From NCBI RefSeq assembly GCF_028885415.1, contig NZ_CP118527.1, positions 2,232,001-2,296,000 of the forward strand: 64,000 bases of DNA. The letters are read 5' to 3'. This DNA is from Streptomyces coeruleorubidus (GTDB lineage: Bacteria; Actinomycetota; Actinomycetes; Streptomycetales; Streptomycetaceae). The notes beneath the pieces are model-generated. The model saw only the letters and a list, made by a program, of their open reading frames with translations. It had not been told where the DNA came from and made no database searches. Below, piece by piece: positions 50,618-59,065 of the stretch (position 1 is its first letter; each line of letters starts with the position of its first letter). A program made the position numbers and the translations under genes.

Positions 50618-51775
50618 TCACAGGACGTCGTCGAGCCAGCTGAAGACCTCGTCCTGCATCTCGCGGGTGAAGACGTGGCCGAGCTCCGGCCACGTCTTCA
50701 CCCGTATCCGCTCCTCGGCGTGGCACGACCGCCAGACGGCACGCAGCTTGTCGTACGCCACCCGCACCCCCTCGGCCGGGAACAGGGTGTCGAGCCCGCC
50801 GTCGAGGAACAGCATCGGCCTGGGCGCGGCGATGCTCGCCACGTCGGGGATGTCGAGGTGCCTGGCGAGCCCCGGGTGGAGCATGTAGTACGCCGACTGC
50901 CCGCGCAGCGTGTTGTTTCCGGGCACCATCATCTCTTTCAGCCCGGTCATCCAGCACACGCTCGCGGCGGCCGCGACGTGGTCGCTGAGGGCGGCGGTCT
51001 GCCAGGCGCGGTAGGCGCCCATGGAGAAGCCGACGGCCGCGACCCGCCGGGCGTCCACCCGGTCGAGTCCCGCCAGGAAGGCGGCGGCCCGCTGGTCCTC
51101 CCGGGCCATGAGCCCGGCGAGCGAGGAGCCGAGGTTGTAGAAGTTGGAGGCGAGGGCCTGCTGCTGCTCGTAGGCGAGCGGGCCGCGGTCGCCCCAGCCG
51201 AGCGCGTCCAGGCACAGCACCACATAGCCGCGCCGGGCCAGTTCGTCGCCGACGAACCGCCCACTGAAGTACTTGTCCGCCCAGGCCCGGGCGGAGGCGA
51301 GACGCGTGTCGTCGTACCAGGGCCGGACGAGTTTCTCCTTCCCGATGTCGAACCTGGCCCCGTGGTCGTGCAGGAGCAGCACGGCGGGGAAGGGTCCCTC
51401 GCCGTGCGGGGTGAGCAGGGCGCCGCGCACCCGTTCGTAGCGGGTGAGGGAGACGGTGACCAACTCCCTTGTGTAACCCTCCCCTTGGGCACGTCCGCCG
51501 ATCTGCGGGGCGTACGGCGTTTCGTCCTGCCGTTCGACGAGCAGGTGCTCCTCGACCGTGGCCCGGGCGGCACGCCGCCAGGCGCGGAAGTCGCGGATCG
51601 GGGATCTCCCCCAGGCGAGCGGGAAGGTCAGGGCGTCCTTCAGCGCCGGGTGGAAGTCGGGCAGCGGACCGTCCACGACCGCCGCCTCCGCCCCGCTCAC
51701 CGTTCCCCCGGCCAGCAGGGCCGTGCTCGCCCCGACCACGAACGTCCGTCGGCCCAGCGGCTCATGGGTGCCCAT
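50618..51775 (-). CDS. Secreted alpha/beta-hydrolase, putative acetylesterase
   Basis: A 385-aa protein with a twin-arginine-like signal (GRRTFVVGASTALLAGGTVSGAEAA). The alpha/beta-hydrolase core has the nucleophile in VAAVGFSMGAYRAWQ, the Asp in PMLFLDGGLDTLFP and the His in WPELGHVFTREM. It resembles dienelactone-hydrolase/Abhydrolase_7-type carbohydrate esterases. Given the neighbours, deacetylation of pectin or a related polymer is plausible. It overlaps the PL1 gene upstream by 14 bp and is the last gene of this minus-strand run. Confidence 0.82.
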   Translation of the reverse strand: MGTHEPLGRRTFVVGASTALLAGGTVSGAEAAVVDGPLPDFHPALKDALTFPLAWGRSPIRDFRAWRRAARATVEEHLLVERQDETPYAPQIGGRAQGEGYTRELVTVSLTRYERVRGALLTPHGEGPFPAVLLLHDHGARFDIGKEKLVRPWYDDTRLASARAWADKYFSGRFVGDELARRGYVVLCLDALGWGDRGPLAYEQQQALASNFYNLGSSLAGLMAREDQRAAAFLAGLDRVDARRVAAVGFSMGAYRAWQTAALSDHVAAAASVCWMTGLKEMMVPGNNTLRGQSAYYMLHPGLARHLDIPDVASIAAPRPMLFLDGGLDTLFPAEGVRVAYDKLRAVWRSCHAEERIRVKTWPELGHVFTREMQDEVFSWLDDVL

Positions 51776-53027
51776 ACGACCTCCCGGTTCCGGCGTGCCG
51801 CAGGACGTACCGCTCGACCGCCGACGGGGACGTCAGGGCGCGGTAGTCGTAGACATCGGCGGGATCCCAGCCGACGTCGGTCCCGAGGCCGAGACCGCCG
51901 GCCACGTCGTTCAGCCGGGCGGGCCGGCCATTGAACCAGGAGCCGGTGTCGCGGAACCGCTCACCCCCGTAGTCCGCGACGGCGAGCGACGGCCCTCCCC
52001 CGGGATACCGGAAGACATTGCGCTCGGAGAAGATCGCGGACTCCACGCCGACGCCCAGGGCGTAGAGCGGCGCCTGCCCACGGTGGACGTTGTTGACGAC
52101 GTGCACCTGCCCGAAGCGGACGCGTGGGGCGCGCTGCACGATGCCGCTGAACAGGTTGCGGACGAAGGTCACCTTGAGGTGCCCCCGGTCCCGGTCGCCG
52201 CGTCCGTCGCCCGAGCCGATCAGGACCGCCTTGTCGTGATCCTCGAACCGGCTGTCGGAGACGGTGACGAAGTCGGAGCCGTCCTCGATGTCCAGCAGCC
52301 CGTCGTGCCGCTGGACGCGCTCGCCGTGGAAGCCGAGGGGCGCCTCGCGGTCGGGGAACCGGCCGTCGGTGAAGGTGCAGTGGTCGATCCAGATGTTCCT
52401 GCCGGTGATCACGGTCAGCGCGTCGAAGCGGGCGTCCCAGCTGCCGCGTGTGCCGTCGCCCGGGGACCAGCTGGTGAAGTGGTCGACGGGCGCCTCCAGG
52501 TGCAGGTTCCGCACGACGATGTTGCTGCCGGTGTTGACCGTCAGGAACACACCGAGCAGCCGGGCGTCGCGGCCCACGCCGACGAGGGTCGTGTTGCTCG
52601 GCACGGTGAGCTGGATCTGCGCCTTCTCCTTGTTCGACCCGGTCTGGCGCAGCTGCCGCTGCTGCTTGCAGTGGTCGAAGCGGGTGTCGGACCAGGCGGC
52701 ACCGTCCTCGCCGAAGCAGGACATGTACTTGCCGAGGTCGTATCCGGGCGCGTAGTCCTGCTCGCCGAGCAGGGAACCGTCGTCCGCCTCGTGCCCGGAG
52801 ACGTCGCCGACGACCCGGATGACCTTGGGCGCGGTGGGGGCGCCGCCGTTCGCGAGGGCGGTCTTCAGCTCGGCGCGGGTGTCCACCGTCCAGGTCCTGC
52901 CGCCCGCCCCGCCGGTGGTGCCGGAGCCGGTCGAGGCCCAGCCGACGGGGGCGCGTTCGGCGGCGGAGGCGGGCGAGGCCGGCCAGAGCAGGCAGAGACC
53001 GAGGAGGAGCGCCGCGGCCCTACGCAT
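51762..53027 (-). CDS. Secreted pectate lyase, family PL1 (first copy)
   Basis: A 421-aa lyase with a classical signal peptide (RRAAALLLGLCLLWPASPASA). Hallmarks of PL1 are SGSGTTGGAGG near the N-terminus, IQLTVPSNTTLVGVGRDARLLG, NIWIDHCTFTDGRFPD, DFVTVSDSRFEDHDKAVLIGS, and the catalytic-arginine block RAPRVRFGQVHVVNNV. It cleaves calcium-bound polygalacturonate. It overlaps the CE8 gene upstream by 8 bp and the esterase downstream by 14 bp, so the three are translationally linked. It is about as long as the other PL1 at 55322 and shares its block order. Confidence 0.92.
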   Translation of the reverse strand: MRRAAALLLGLCLLWPASPASAAERAPVGWASTGSGTTGGAGGRTWTVDTRAELKTALANGGAPTAPKVIRVVGDVSGHEADDGSLLGEQDYAPGYDLGKYMSCFGEDGAAWSDTRFDHCKQQRQLRQTGSNKEKAQIQLTVPSNTTLVGVGRDARLLGVFLTVNTGSNIVVRNLHLEAPVDHFTSWSPGDGTRGSWDARFDALTVITGRNIWIDHCTFTDGRFPDREAPLGFHGERVQRHDGLLDIEDGSDFVTVSDSRFEDHDKAVLIGSGDGRGDRDRGHLKVTFVRNLFSGIVQRAPRVRFGQVHVVNNVHRGQAPLYALGVGVESAIFSERNVFRYPGGGPSLAVADYGGERFRDTGSWFNGRPARLNDVAGGLGLGTDVGWDPADVYDYRALTSPSAVERYVLRHAGTGRSYGHP

Positions 53028-54048
53028 AGGGCCGCCAGTCGCCGAGGTACGTCTCCTTGGTGTGCAGCGCTGCTTGCGCGCGGCTGAGTCGGGGCCGGTT
53101 CTCGGGCACGGAGAGGGCGGCCCCCGGCCCGGTGTTGCGGTACTCGGCGAACCGCATCGACTGCCAGGGATAGGCCTCGCGCATGTCGGTGTACGGGGCC
53201 ACCGCGTCGATGCCCGGGCCGAGCCAGGTGTCCCGCACCACCAGCGACGGCCAGGCCGTGGTCTCGTACGACGGCACCCAGGGCCGGGCCAGCTTGTACG
53301 CCCCGTCCTCGGCGCCGGAGGTGATACGGCAGCGGACGGCGAGGATGCCGTACGGGTTCGCCCGGGCCGTGGAGGGCGCGAAGACCATGCCCTTGGGTGT
53401 GAAGTCCACGTCCCGTGCCAGCGTGCGGAAGTGGCACTGCTCGAACACGGCGGTCGCCCGCCCGAAGACGAAGTCGACGTCGCCTTCGATGTGGCAGTGT
53501 CGGAAGTACTGCCGGTCGAAGGCGTCCAGCGCGCCGGTGTCGACGAAGAGGGTGTCCTGGTGTGCCAGGAAGCGGACGTTGTCGAAGGACGACCGGTCCC
53601 CCGTCAGGTACGCGGCGACCGCCTGGGTGCCGGTGATCTCGGGATGGTCGGCGCGCAGCCAGTCGTTGGCGAGGGTGAGGTCGCGGACGGTGAGGCCGGG
53701 AGCCGCCGAGGTGAAGGTCGCGGAACCCGCCGTCCCGTACGTGGTGCCGTCGGGCTTCTTCGTGCCGCCTGCGTTGTCGTACACGATGACGGCATCGCGC
53801 GGGTCGCGGGTGGCGCCGCACAGGGTCAGCCCGGCCTTGTGCGCGGGGATGTTCACGACCTCGCGGTACGTCCCCGGATGCACGACGACCGTCCAGCCCG
53901 GCCCGTCGACGGCGTCCACGGCCGCCTGGACCGAGCCTCCGGGGCGGACGTGCAGGACGCGGCGGCGCGGCGCGGCGGAGGCGGGCCGGGAGCCGGCGGC
54001 GGTCAGGCCGCCGGCGACGCCGGTGAGCAGGAGAGTGCGTCGGCGCAT
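53020..54048 (-). CDS. Secreted pectinesterase, family CE8 (second of tandem pair)
   Basis: A 342-aa pectin methylesterase with a short signal (RRRTLLLTGVAGGLTAAGSRPASA). Catalytic-core motifs are VVVHPGTYREVV, GTQAVAAYL, FLAHQDTLFVD, IEGDVDFVFGRATAVFEQC (nucleophile and acid Asp) and KLARPWVPSYET (usual consensus LGRPW). It removes methyl groups from homogalacturonan so that pectate lyases can act. It starts one base after the stop of the neighbouring CE8 gene; the two are paralogues from a local duplication. Confidence 0.92.
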   Translation of the reverse strand: MRRRTLLLTGVAGGLTAAGSRPASAAPRRRVLHVRPGGSVQAAVDAVDGPGWTVVVHPGTYREVVNIPAHKAGLTLCGATRDPRDAVIVYDNAGGTKKPDGTTYGTAGSATFTSAAPGLTVRDLTLANDWLRADHPEITGTQAVAAYLTGDRSSFDNVRFLAHQDTLFVDTGALDAFDRQYFRHCHIEGDVDFVFGRATAVFEQCHFRTLARDVDFTPKGMVFAPSTARANPYGILAVRCRITSGAEDGAYKLARPWVPSYETTAWPSLVVRDTWLGPGIDAVAPYTDMREAYPWQSMRFAEYRNTGPGAALSVPENRPRLSRAQAALHTKETYLGDWRPYA

Positions 54049-54049
54049 C

Positions 54050-55180
54050 TCAGCACGCCTCCGGCGGCCGCCAGTCGCCGAGCCAGGTGGCGCTGGTCGC
54101 CGACCGGGCCTGTTCGTCGGTGAGCTGGGGCCGGTTCTCCGGGACGGTGACGACGGCGCCCGGGCCGGTGTTGCCGTACTCGGCGAAGCGCTGGTCCTGC
54201 CAGGGGTGGGCGTCCCGCATGTTGGCGTAGGGCGCGACCGCGTCGATGCCCGGGCCCAGCCAGGTGTTGCGCACCGTGAGCATCGGGCGGACGGTGGTGC
54301 TGGAGGTGGGCACCCAGGGGCGGGCCAGCTTGTAGTAGCCGTCCGGGGCCGCGCTGCTGACGTGGCTGCGCGTCACGAGGTAGCCGTGCGGGTTGGCGCG
54401 CTCCGTGGAGGGGGCGAAGACGAAGCCGTACGGGGCGCCGGACGCATCGGTGCGGTTCAGGGTGCGGAAGTGGCAGTGCTCGAAGACGGCCGTGGCCCGG
54501 CCGAAGACGAAGTCGACGTCACCCTCGACGTAGCAGTGCGAGAAGAACTGGCGGGCGAAGAGGCTCGCCGAGTTGGAGTCGGCGTACAGGGTGTCCTGGC
54601 AGCCGAGGAAGCGGCAGTGGTGGAAGGCCGAGCGGTCGCCCTGCACCTTGATGGCGACGGCCTGGGTGCCGGTGATGTCGGGGTGGTCGGCGCGCAGGAA
54701 GTCGTTGGCGAAGGTGATCCGGTGGGCGGTGAAGCCGTCGGCACGGACGGTGGTGGTGGCCGAGCCGGTGGTGCCGTAGGTGCCCGAGCCGTCCGGCTTC
54801 GGGGTGCCGGCTGCGTTGTCGTAGACGATGACTACGTCACGCGGACCGTCCCCGGCGCCGAGCCAGGTCATCTCCGTGCGGGAACGGTCGACGGAGACCG
54901 TCTCCCGGTAGGTGCCCGGTGCGATGACGAGGGTCCAGCCGCTGCCTCCGACGGCGGTCACGGCGGCCTGGACGGAGGTGAAGTCGCCCCGGCCGGACGG
55001 GTCGACGTACAGGGTTCGCGCGTTCAGGCGTGCGGACGGGGAGCCGTAGCGGCCGAACGGGCGGGATGCAGCGGCTCGCGCGGGGGCCGGCGCGAGGCCG
55101 AGTGCGGCTCCGGCACCGGCGGTCGCCAGCAGGAAACCTCTTCTGGACAGGGGCAGTCGGAGGCGGCGGGGTGAGGCCAT
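54050..55180 (-). CDS. Secreted pectinesterase, family CE8 (first of tandem pair)
   Basis: A 376-aa pectin methylesterase with a twin-arginine signal (SRRGFLLATAGAGAALGLAPAPARA). Catalytic motifs are VIAPGTYRETV, GTQAVAIKVQGDRSAFHHCRFLGCQDTLYAD, VEGDVDFVFGRATAVFEHCHF and KLARPWVPTSST. It shares these and the C-terminal RFAEYGNTGPGA..VPENRPQL block with its neighbour at 53020, as expected for a tandem duplication. Two strong hairpins in the 141-bp gap upstream may partly end transcription from the PL1 gene at 55322 or mark a new transcript. Confidence 0.92.
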   Translation of the reverse strand: MASPRRLRLPLSRRGFLLATAGAGAALGLAPAPARAAASRPFGRYGSPSARLNARTLYVDPSGRGDFTSVQAAVTAVGGSGWTLVIAPGTYRETVSVDRSRTEMTWLGAGDGPRDVVIVYDNAAGTPKPDGSGTYGTTGSATTTVRADGFTAHRITFANDFLRADHPDITGTQAVAIKVQGDRSAFHHCRFLGCQDTLYADSNSASLFARQFFSHCYVEGDVDFVFGRATAVFEHCHFRTLNRTDASGAPYGFVFAPSTERANPHGYLVTRSHVSSAAPDGYYKLARPWVPTSSTTVRPMLTVRNTWLGPGIDAVAPYANMRDAHPWQDQRFAEYGNTGPGAVVTVPENRPQLTDEQARSATSATWLGDWRPPEAC

Positions 55181-55245
55181 GTGGGTGTTCCTTCGCAGTG
55201 CGAGTCGTTGGGGATGTCGCGTTCTTCCTCGCCGTGGGGGGTGCG

Positions 55246-55312
55246 GGGCCGGGGCGGCGGGTGCGCCCCGGCCCGGTGGTGCGGCAAGCGGGCGCCGGGG
55301 AAGTTCCCCGGG
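55246..55312 (-). terminator. Two strong hairpins within the pectin gene run
   Basis: GGGCCGGGGCG (55246-55256) pairs perfectly with CGCCCCGGCCC (55264-55274), and CCGGGG (55295-55300) with CCCCGG (55306-55311). They lie 10-76 bp after the stop of the PL1 gene, on the minus strand, and before the CE8 start. They may terminate or attenuate readthrough and thus divide the run into two transcripts. Confidence 0.65.
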
Positions 55313-55321
55313 GCGCTCAGG

Positions 55322-56629
55322 TCAGTACAGGCGGCCGGCGCCCGCGCGGTGGTCGACCAGCCACGGGATCGCCCGCGGCGAGTGGACCTGTGTGCGCAGG
55401 GTCGGCTTCCAGCCGGCGCCGGACTGCAGGGTCTCCTCGGGGATCTCCGCGTTGTGCACGGCGATCAGGTCGGTGAGCCTGCCGTTGACGTAGTTGTTCT
55501 CGGCGGTCAGGGGCGCTTCCTTCCACTTCTTCAGCGTCCTGGCCGCGCTGACCCCCTTCGGCAGCGAGAAGGCGTTGTCCGTGGCGTACAGCCGGGACTC
55601 GATGCCGATGCCGAGGGTGTAGACGTACGGCTGGTCCTTGGTCACCACGAAGTGGTTGTTGTACGAGTCGACCTGCCCGAACCGCACGCGTGGTGCGCGC
55701 TCGACGATGCCCTCGAAGCGGTTGTGGTGCAGGGTGACCTTGAGCTTGCCGGCGTCGTCCGCGGCGGCGCTGTCGCTGTTGCCGATCAGCATGGTCTTGT
55801 CGTGGTTCTCGAACGAGTTCCAGGACACGGTCACGTAGTTGGAGCCGCGCACGATGTCGGCCAGCCCGTCGTGCTGCTGGTAGAGCTCGCCGAAGTACTT
55901 CGGCAGGGAGCTGTCGGGATAGCGGCCGTCGGTGAGGGTGTTGTGGTCGATCCACACATGGGTGGAGCCGTAGACGACGACACCGTCGTACTCGGAGTTC
56001 CAGGCTCCGGTGTCACCGTCGGTCGGGTCCCACTGCGGGAAGCAGTCGATCGGGGCCTCGATGGTGAGGTTGCGCAGGATGACGTTGTGCACGCCCTTGA
56101 TCTGCAGGCTGCCGCCGAGGATGCCGGAGTTCTCCCCGACGCCGACGATGGTGGTGTTGGAGGGGACGCTGACCTTGATGGCCTTGTCCTGGTTGTCCGC
56201 GGACGCGTCCCGCAGGTCCTCCTGTTCCCCGCTGACCGGGGTGTCGAGGCCCCAGACGGCGGGGTCGTAGTCGGCGAGGTACTGCTGGAAGTCGTAGCCC
56301 TCGGCCTCGAATGCGTCGCAGCCCTGGGCCACGGCGTCGATCATCCCCTTGACCTTGATGATCCTCGGGGCGTCACCGCCGGCCTTCAGGGCGGCCTTGA
56401 ACTCCCCCCAGGTGGTGACGGTGTGGACGTGCGCGGCGTCGGCGGCCGAGCCACCGGTCGTGCCCGCGCCCTGAGAGGCCCAGCCGTCCTTCGCGGCGAG
56501 CACCTCACGGCCGATATCCCGGCCGCCCGCCTGCGCGGTGGTGGAGGTCAGGGACAGCACCAGGGCGGTGCATCCGACGAGCGCGGCGGCTCTCAATATG
56601 GCATGTCCATGCCGTCTCTGTGCGTTCAT
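55322..56629 (-). CDS. Secreted pectate lyase, family PL1 (second copy)
   Basis: A 435-aa PL1 lyase with a signal peptide (AILRAAALVGCTALVLSLTSTTAQAGG). Motifs are QGAGTTGGSAADAAHVHTV, KVSVPSNTTIVGVGENSGILGGS, HVWIDHNTLTDGRYPDSSLP, YVTVSWNSFENHDKTMLIGNSD and the catalytic ERAPRVRFGQVDSYNNHF. It cuts de-esterified homogalacturonan. Spacing to the CE12 gene upstream is 30 bp; two hairpins follow. It belongs to the same PL1 subgroup as the copy at 51762. Confidence 0.92.
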   Translation of the reverse strand: MNAQRRHGHAILRAAALVGCTALVLSLTSTTAQAGGRDIGREVLAAKDGWASQGAGTTGGSAADAAHVHTVTTWGEFKAALKAGGDAPRIIKVKGMIDAVAQGCDAFEAEGYDFQQYLADYDPAVWGLDTPVSGEQEDLRDASADNQDKAIKVSVPSNTTIVGVGENSGILGGSLQIKGVHNVILRNLTIEAPIDCFPQWDPTDGDTGAWNSEYDGVVVYGSTHVWIDHNTLTDGRYPDSSLPKYFGELYQQHDGLADIVRGSNYVTVSWNSFENHDKTMLIGNSDSAAADDAGKLKVTLHHNRFEGIVERAPRVRFGQVDSYNNHFVVTKDQPYVYTLGIGIESRLYATDNAFSLPKGVSAARTLKKWKEAPLTAENNYVNGRLTDLIAVHNAEIPEETLQSGAGWKPTLRTQVHSPRAIPWLVDHRAGAGRLY

Positions 56630-56659
56630 GGTGCGGCTCTCCTTGTACAGGACGGGGGG

Positions 56660-57475
56660 TCAGGCGGTGGTGGCCTGGGGCCAGGTGATCCAGGACTCCG
56701 GGATGTCGTCGTCCAGCCGGCGCACGTTCCGCGGCGCCAGCACCCGGGTGCGCAGCAGCTCCCGCACCACCAGCCGCGCCACGGCGATCGCGCCGGGCGG
56801 GTTGAAGTGCGTGTTGTCCTGCTCGGTCTCGGTCCAGTTGAAGTACTTCTTCGTCTCCTCGACGCCGAGCTCCTGCCACAGCGCGATCGACAGGGCCTGG
56901 ATGTCGAGCAGTGCCACGCCCTCCGCCTCGGCGAGCGCCCGCATCGCCGCGGGGTACTCGCCGTGGCTCGGCCGGGCGGTGCCGTTCGCGTCGAATCTGC
57001 GGCGTTCCACGGACGTGGCCAGCACGGGGCGCGCGCCGCGTGCACGGGCACCGGCGATGTACAGCCGCAGGTGGTCCTGGTACGTCGTCCAGGGCTCGGT
57101 GTAGCGGGCGGGGTCGTCGGACTTGGCGTCGTTGTGGCCGAACTGGATCAGCAGGAGGTCGCCGGGCCGGATGGCCGCGAGGATGGCGTCGAGGCGGCCC
57201 TCGTCGACGAAGCTCTTCGAACTGCGGCCGTTCACGGCGTGGTTGGCGACCTTCAGGGTCTCGTGCAGGAAGAACGGCAGTGCCATGCCCCACCCGGTCT
57301 CGGGGGCGGCGTCGGTGTACTTCTGGGCGGCGGTGGAGTCGCCGGCGATGTAGAGGGTGCGGGTGCGCGGGGAGCCACCGTAGGAGGAGGCGCCGGCGTG
57401 CGCGGGGGACGCGGCGGCTACGGGGATGGCGGCGACGAGCGCCGCGGCGGCGGCCTGTCTGCGGGTGAGAGACAT
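56660..57475 (-). CDS. Secreted rhamnogalacturonan acetylesterase, family CE12
   Basis: A 271-aa SGNH hydrolase with a signal peptide (TRRQAAAAALVAAIPVAAASPAHA). SGNH blocks are YIAGDSTAAQKY (Ser), VANHAVNGRSSKSFVDEGR (Gly), LIQFGHNDAKSDDP (Asn) and DNTHFNPPGAIAVARLV (Asp/His). This pattern is that of CE12 rhamnogalacturonan acetylesterases, which remove O-acetyl groups from the pectin backbone. It lies 177 bp after the sugar-binding lipoprotein gene, beyond a hairpin. Confidence 0.92.
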   Translation of the reverse strand: MSLTRRQAAAAALVAAIPVAAASPAHAGASSYGGSPRTRTLYIAGDSTAAQKYTDAAPETGWGMALPFFLHETLKVANHAVNGRSSKSFVDEGRLDAILAAIRPGDLLLIQFGHNDAKSDDPARYTEPWTTYQDHLRLYIAGARARGARPVLATSVERRRFDANGTARPSHGEYPAAMRALAEAEGVALLDIQALSIALWQELGVEETKKYFNWTETEQDNTHFNPPGAIAVARLVVRELLRTRVLAPRNVRRLDDDIPESWITWPQATTA

Positions 57476-57576
57476 GGGGGCGGCCTTTCAGGGCGGTGTT
57501 TCGGGGGTTCTTTCGGTAGTGCCTCTTACTGCGGGGGTGGGGGTTGCGGGGGTTGCGGGGCCTGGGGGGATGGAGA

Positions 57577-57612
57577 GCCGGCGGCGGGGCGCGATGGGTG
57601 GCCGCCGCCGGC
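57577..57612 (-). terminator. Intercistronic hairpin after the sugar-binding protein gene
   Basis: GCCGGCGGCGG (57577-57587) pairs perfectly with CCGCCGCCGGC (57602-57612), about 40 bp beyond the stop of the lipoprotein gene on the minus strand. A hairpin here can protect the binding-protein mRNA or reduce readthrough into the CE12 gene. The next 50 bp are strongly C-rich on the minus strand. Confidence 0.6.
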
Positions 57613-57652
57613 CCTGTCCGGTGTGGGGCGTGGGAGGATCAGCGGGCCGGGG

Positions 57653-59011
57653 TCAGCCCTTCTGCTCGTTCCATTCCTTCTGGGCCTCGTTGAGCTGCTC
57701 GGCCATCTTGTCCAGGAAGTCCTTGGCGCTCATGTCGCCGAGCAGGACCTTCTGGAAGCTGGGCTCGTTGTCGGCCTTGGAGATGGTGTTCCAGTCCGGC
57801 AGGTAGTACGGCAGCTGGACGATGGTGGTGGAGCCGTCGTTGAGGGCCTCGGCGGCGAGCTTGGTCGGCTCGGCCTTGGAGATCCAGGAGTCCTTGGCGG
57901 CTTCCGTGTGGGACGGGATGGCGCCGGCCGACTCGTTCCACTTGGAGTTGGACTCGTGCGAGGCGGCGAACTCGATGAACTTCCAGGCGGCTTCCTTGTT
58001 CTTGGAGCTCTTGAACAGGCCGAGACCGTCGACGGGGTTGGAGACCTGGACGCGCTTGCCGCCGGGACCGGTGGGCTGCGGGATGCCGCGGAACTTGCCG
58101 GTGCCGAGCGCCTTCACGTGGTCCTGGTAGGAGCCCAGGTTGTGGTTCAGCATCCCGATCGTGCCGGAGTCCCACTGGGCGACCATCTTGGTGAAGTCGT
58201 TGTTGAGGTCGGCGGCCGGCGTGTACTTCTTGTACAGGCCGGCGTACTTCTCCAGCGCTTCGACGTTCTTCGGGTCGTTGAGTGTGGTCTTCTCGCCGCC
58301 GGCGTCCCAGAAGGACGTGATGCCGGACTGCCCGTACATGGCGTCCAGCGCCTGCGCGATGGAGCCCGCGCCGCCGCGGATGGTGTAACCGAACTCGTTC
58401 TTCTTGACGTTGGTGAGCTTCTCGGCGCCCTCGTAGAACGCGTCCCACGTGGTGGGCGTGTCCAGACCCGCCTTCTCGAACAGGTCGGTGCGGTAGTAGA
58501 GGGTGCCGTTGTTCGCGGAGGTCGGGATCGTGAACATGGTGTCGTCGGAGCCGCCGGCCACCTTGACCGACTCGACCATGTCCTCGTTGAGCTTGCCGTT
58601 GAGGGAGGACTTGGCCAGACGGCCCTCCAGCGGCTCCAGCGCGTCCTGCGCCGCGATGCCCGCGAGCATGGCCGCGCCGACGCCGCCGACGTCCGGCAGG
58701 CCGCCACCCCGGATGGCGGTGTCGTACTTGGACTGAACCTCGGTGGAGGGGATCCCGACGTACTCGACCTTGATGTCCGTGTTCGCCTTCTCGAAGTCGG
58801 CGATGATCTCCTTCCAGATGTCGGTGCGGACACCGCCGTTGTTGTCCCAGAAGACGATCTTCCCCTTGCCGCTGCCCTCGGCTCCGCCACCGCTCCCGCC
58901 GCTGCCGTCGTCGCCGCAGGCGGTGGCGGTCAGGGCGAGCACGGCCCCCAGGGCGACGGCAGCCGACGTCCGGCGCCTTCCTGTGCTGGTGCTGCGATTG
59001 CTGATCTTCAT
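57653..59011 (-). CDS. Sugar ABC transporter substrate-binding lipoprotein
   Basis: A 452-aa family 1 solute-binding protein. The signal peptide ends in the lipobox LALTATACGDD (lipidated Cys near 32). The body shows IVFWDNNGGVRTDIWKEIIADFEKANTDIKVEYVGI, GGGLPDVGGVGAAMLAGIA and LGLFKSSKNKEAAWKFIEFAAS. It probably binds oligogalacturonides or other pectin fragments released by the neighbouring enzymes. No permease or ATPase gene adjoins it in the window, so it must use partners encoded elsewhere. ATG 59011 follows GAAGAAGAGAG. Confidence 0.88.
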   Translation of the reverse strand: MKISNRSTSTGRRRTSAAVALGAVLALTATACGDDGSGGSGGGAEGSGKGKIVFWDNNGGVRTDIWKEIIADFEKANTDIKVEYVGIPSTEVQSKYDTAIRGGGLPDVGGVGAAMLAGIAAQDALEPLEGRLAKSSLNGKLNEDMVESVKVAGGSDDTMFTIPTSANNGTLYYRTDLFEKAGLDTPTTWDAFYEGAEKLTNVKKNEFGYTIRGGAGSIAQALDAMYGQSGITSFWDAGGEKTTLNDPKNVEALEKYAGLYKKYTPAADLNNDFTKMVAQWDSGTIGMLNHNLGSYQDHVKALGTGKFRGIPQPTGPGGKRVQVSNPVDGLGLFKSSKNKEAAWKFIEFAASHESNSKWNESAGAIPSHTEAAKDSWISKAEPTKLAAEALNDGSTTIVQLPYYLPDWNTISKADNEPSFQKVLLGDMSAKDFLDKMAEQLNEAQKEWNEQKG

Positions 59012-59065
59012 TGGTCGGCTCTCTTCTTCTTCTGGATCCAACGGAGATGTGCAGGTGTGGGGGTC

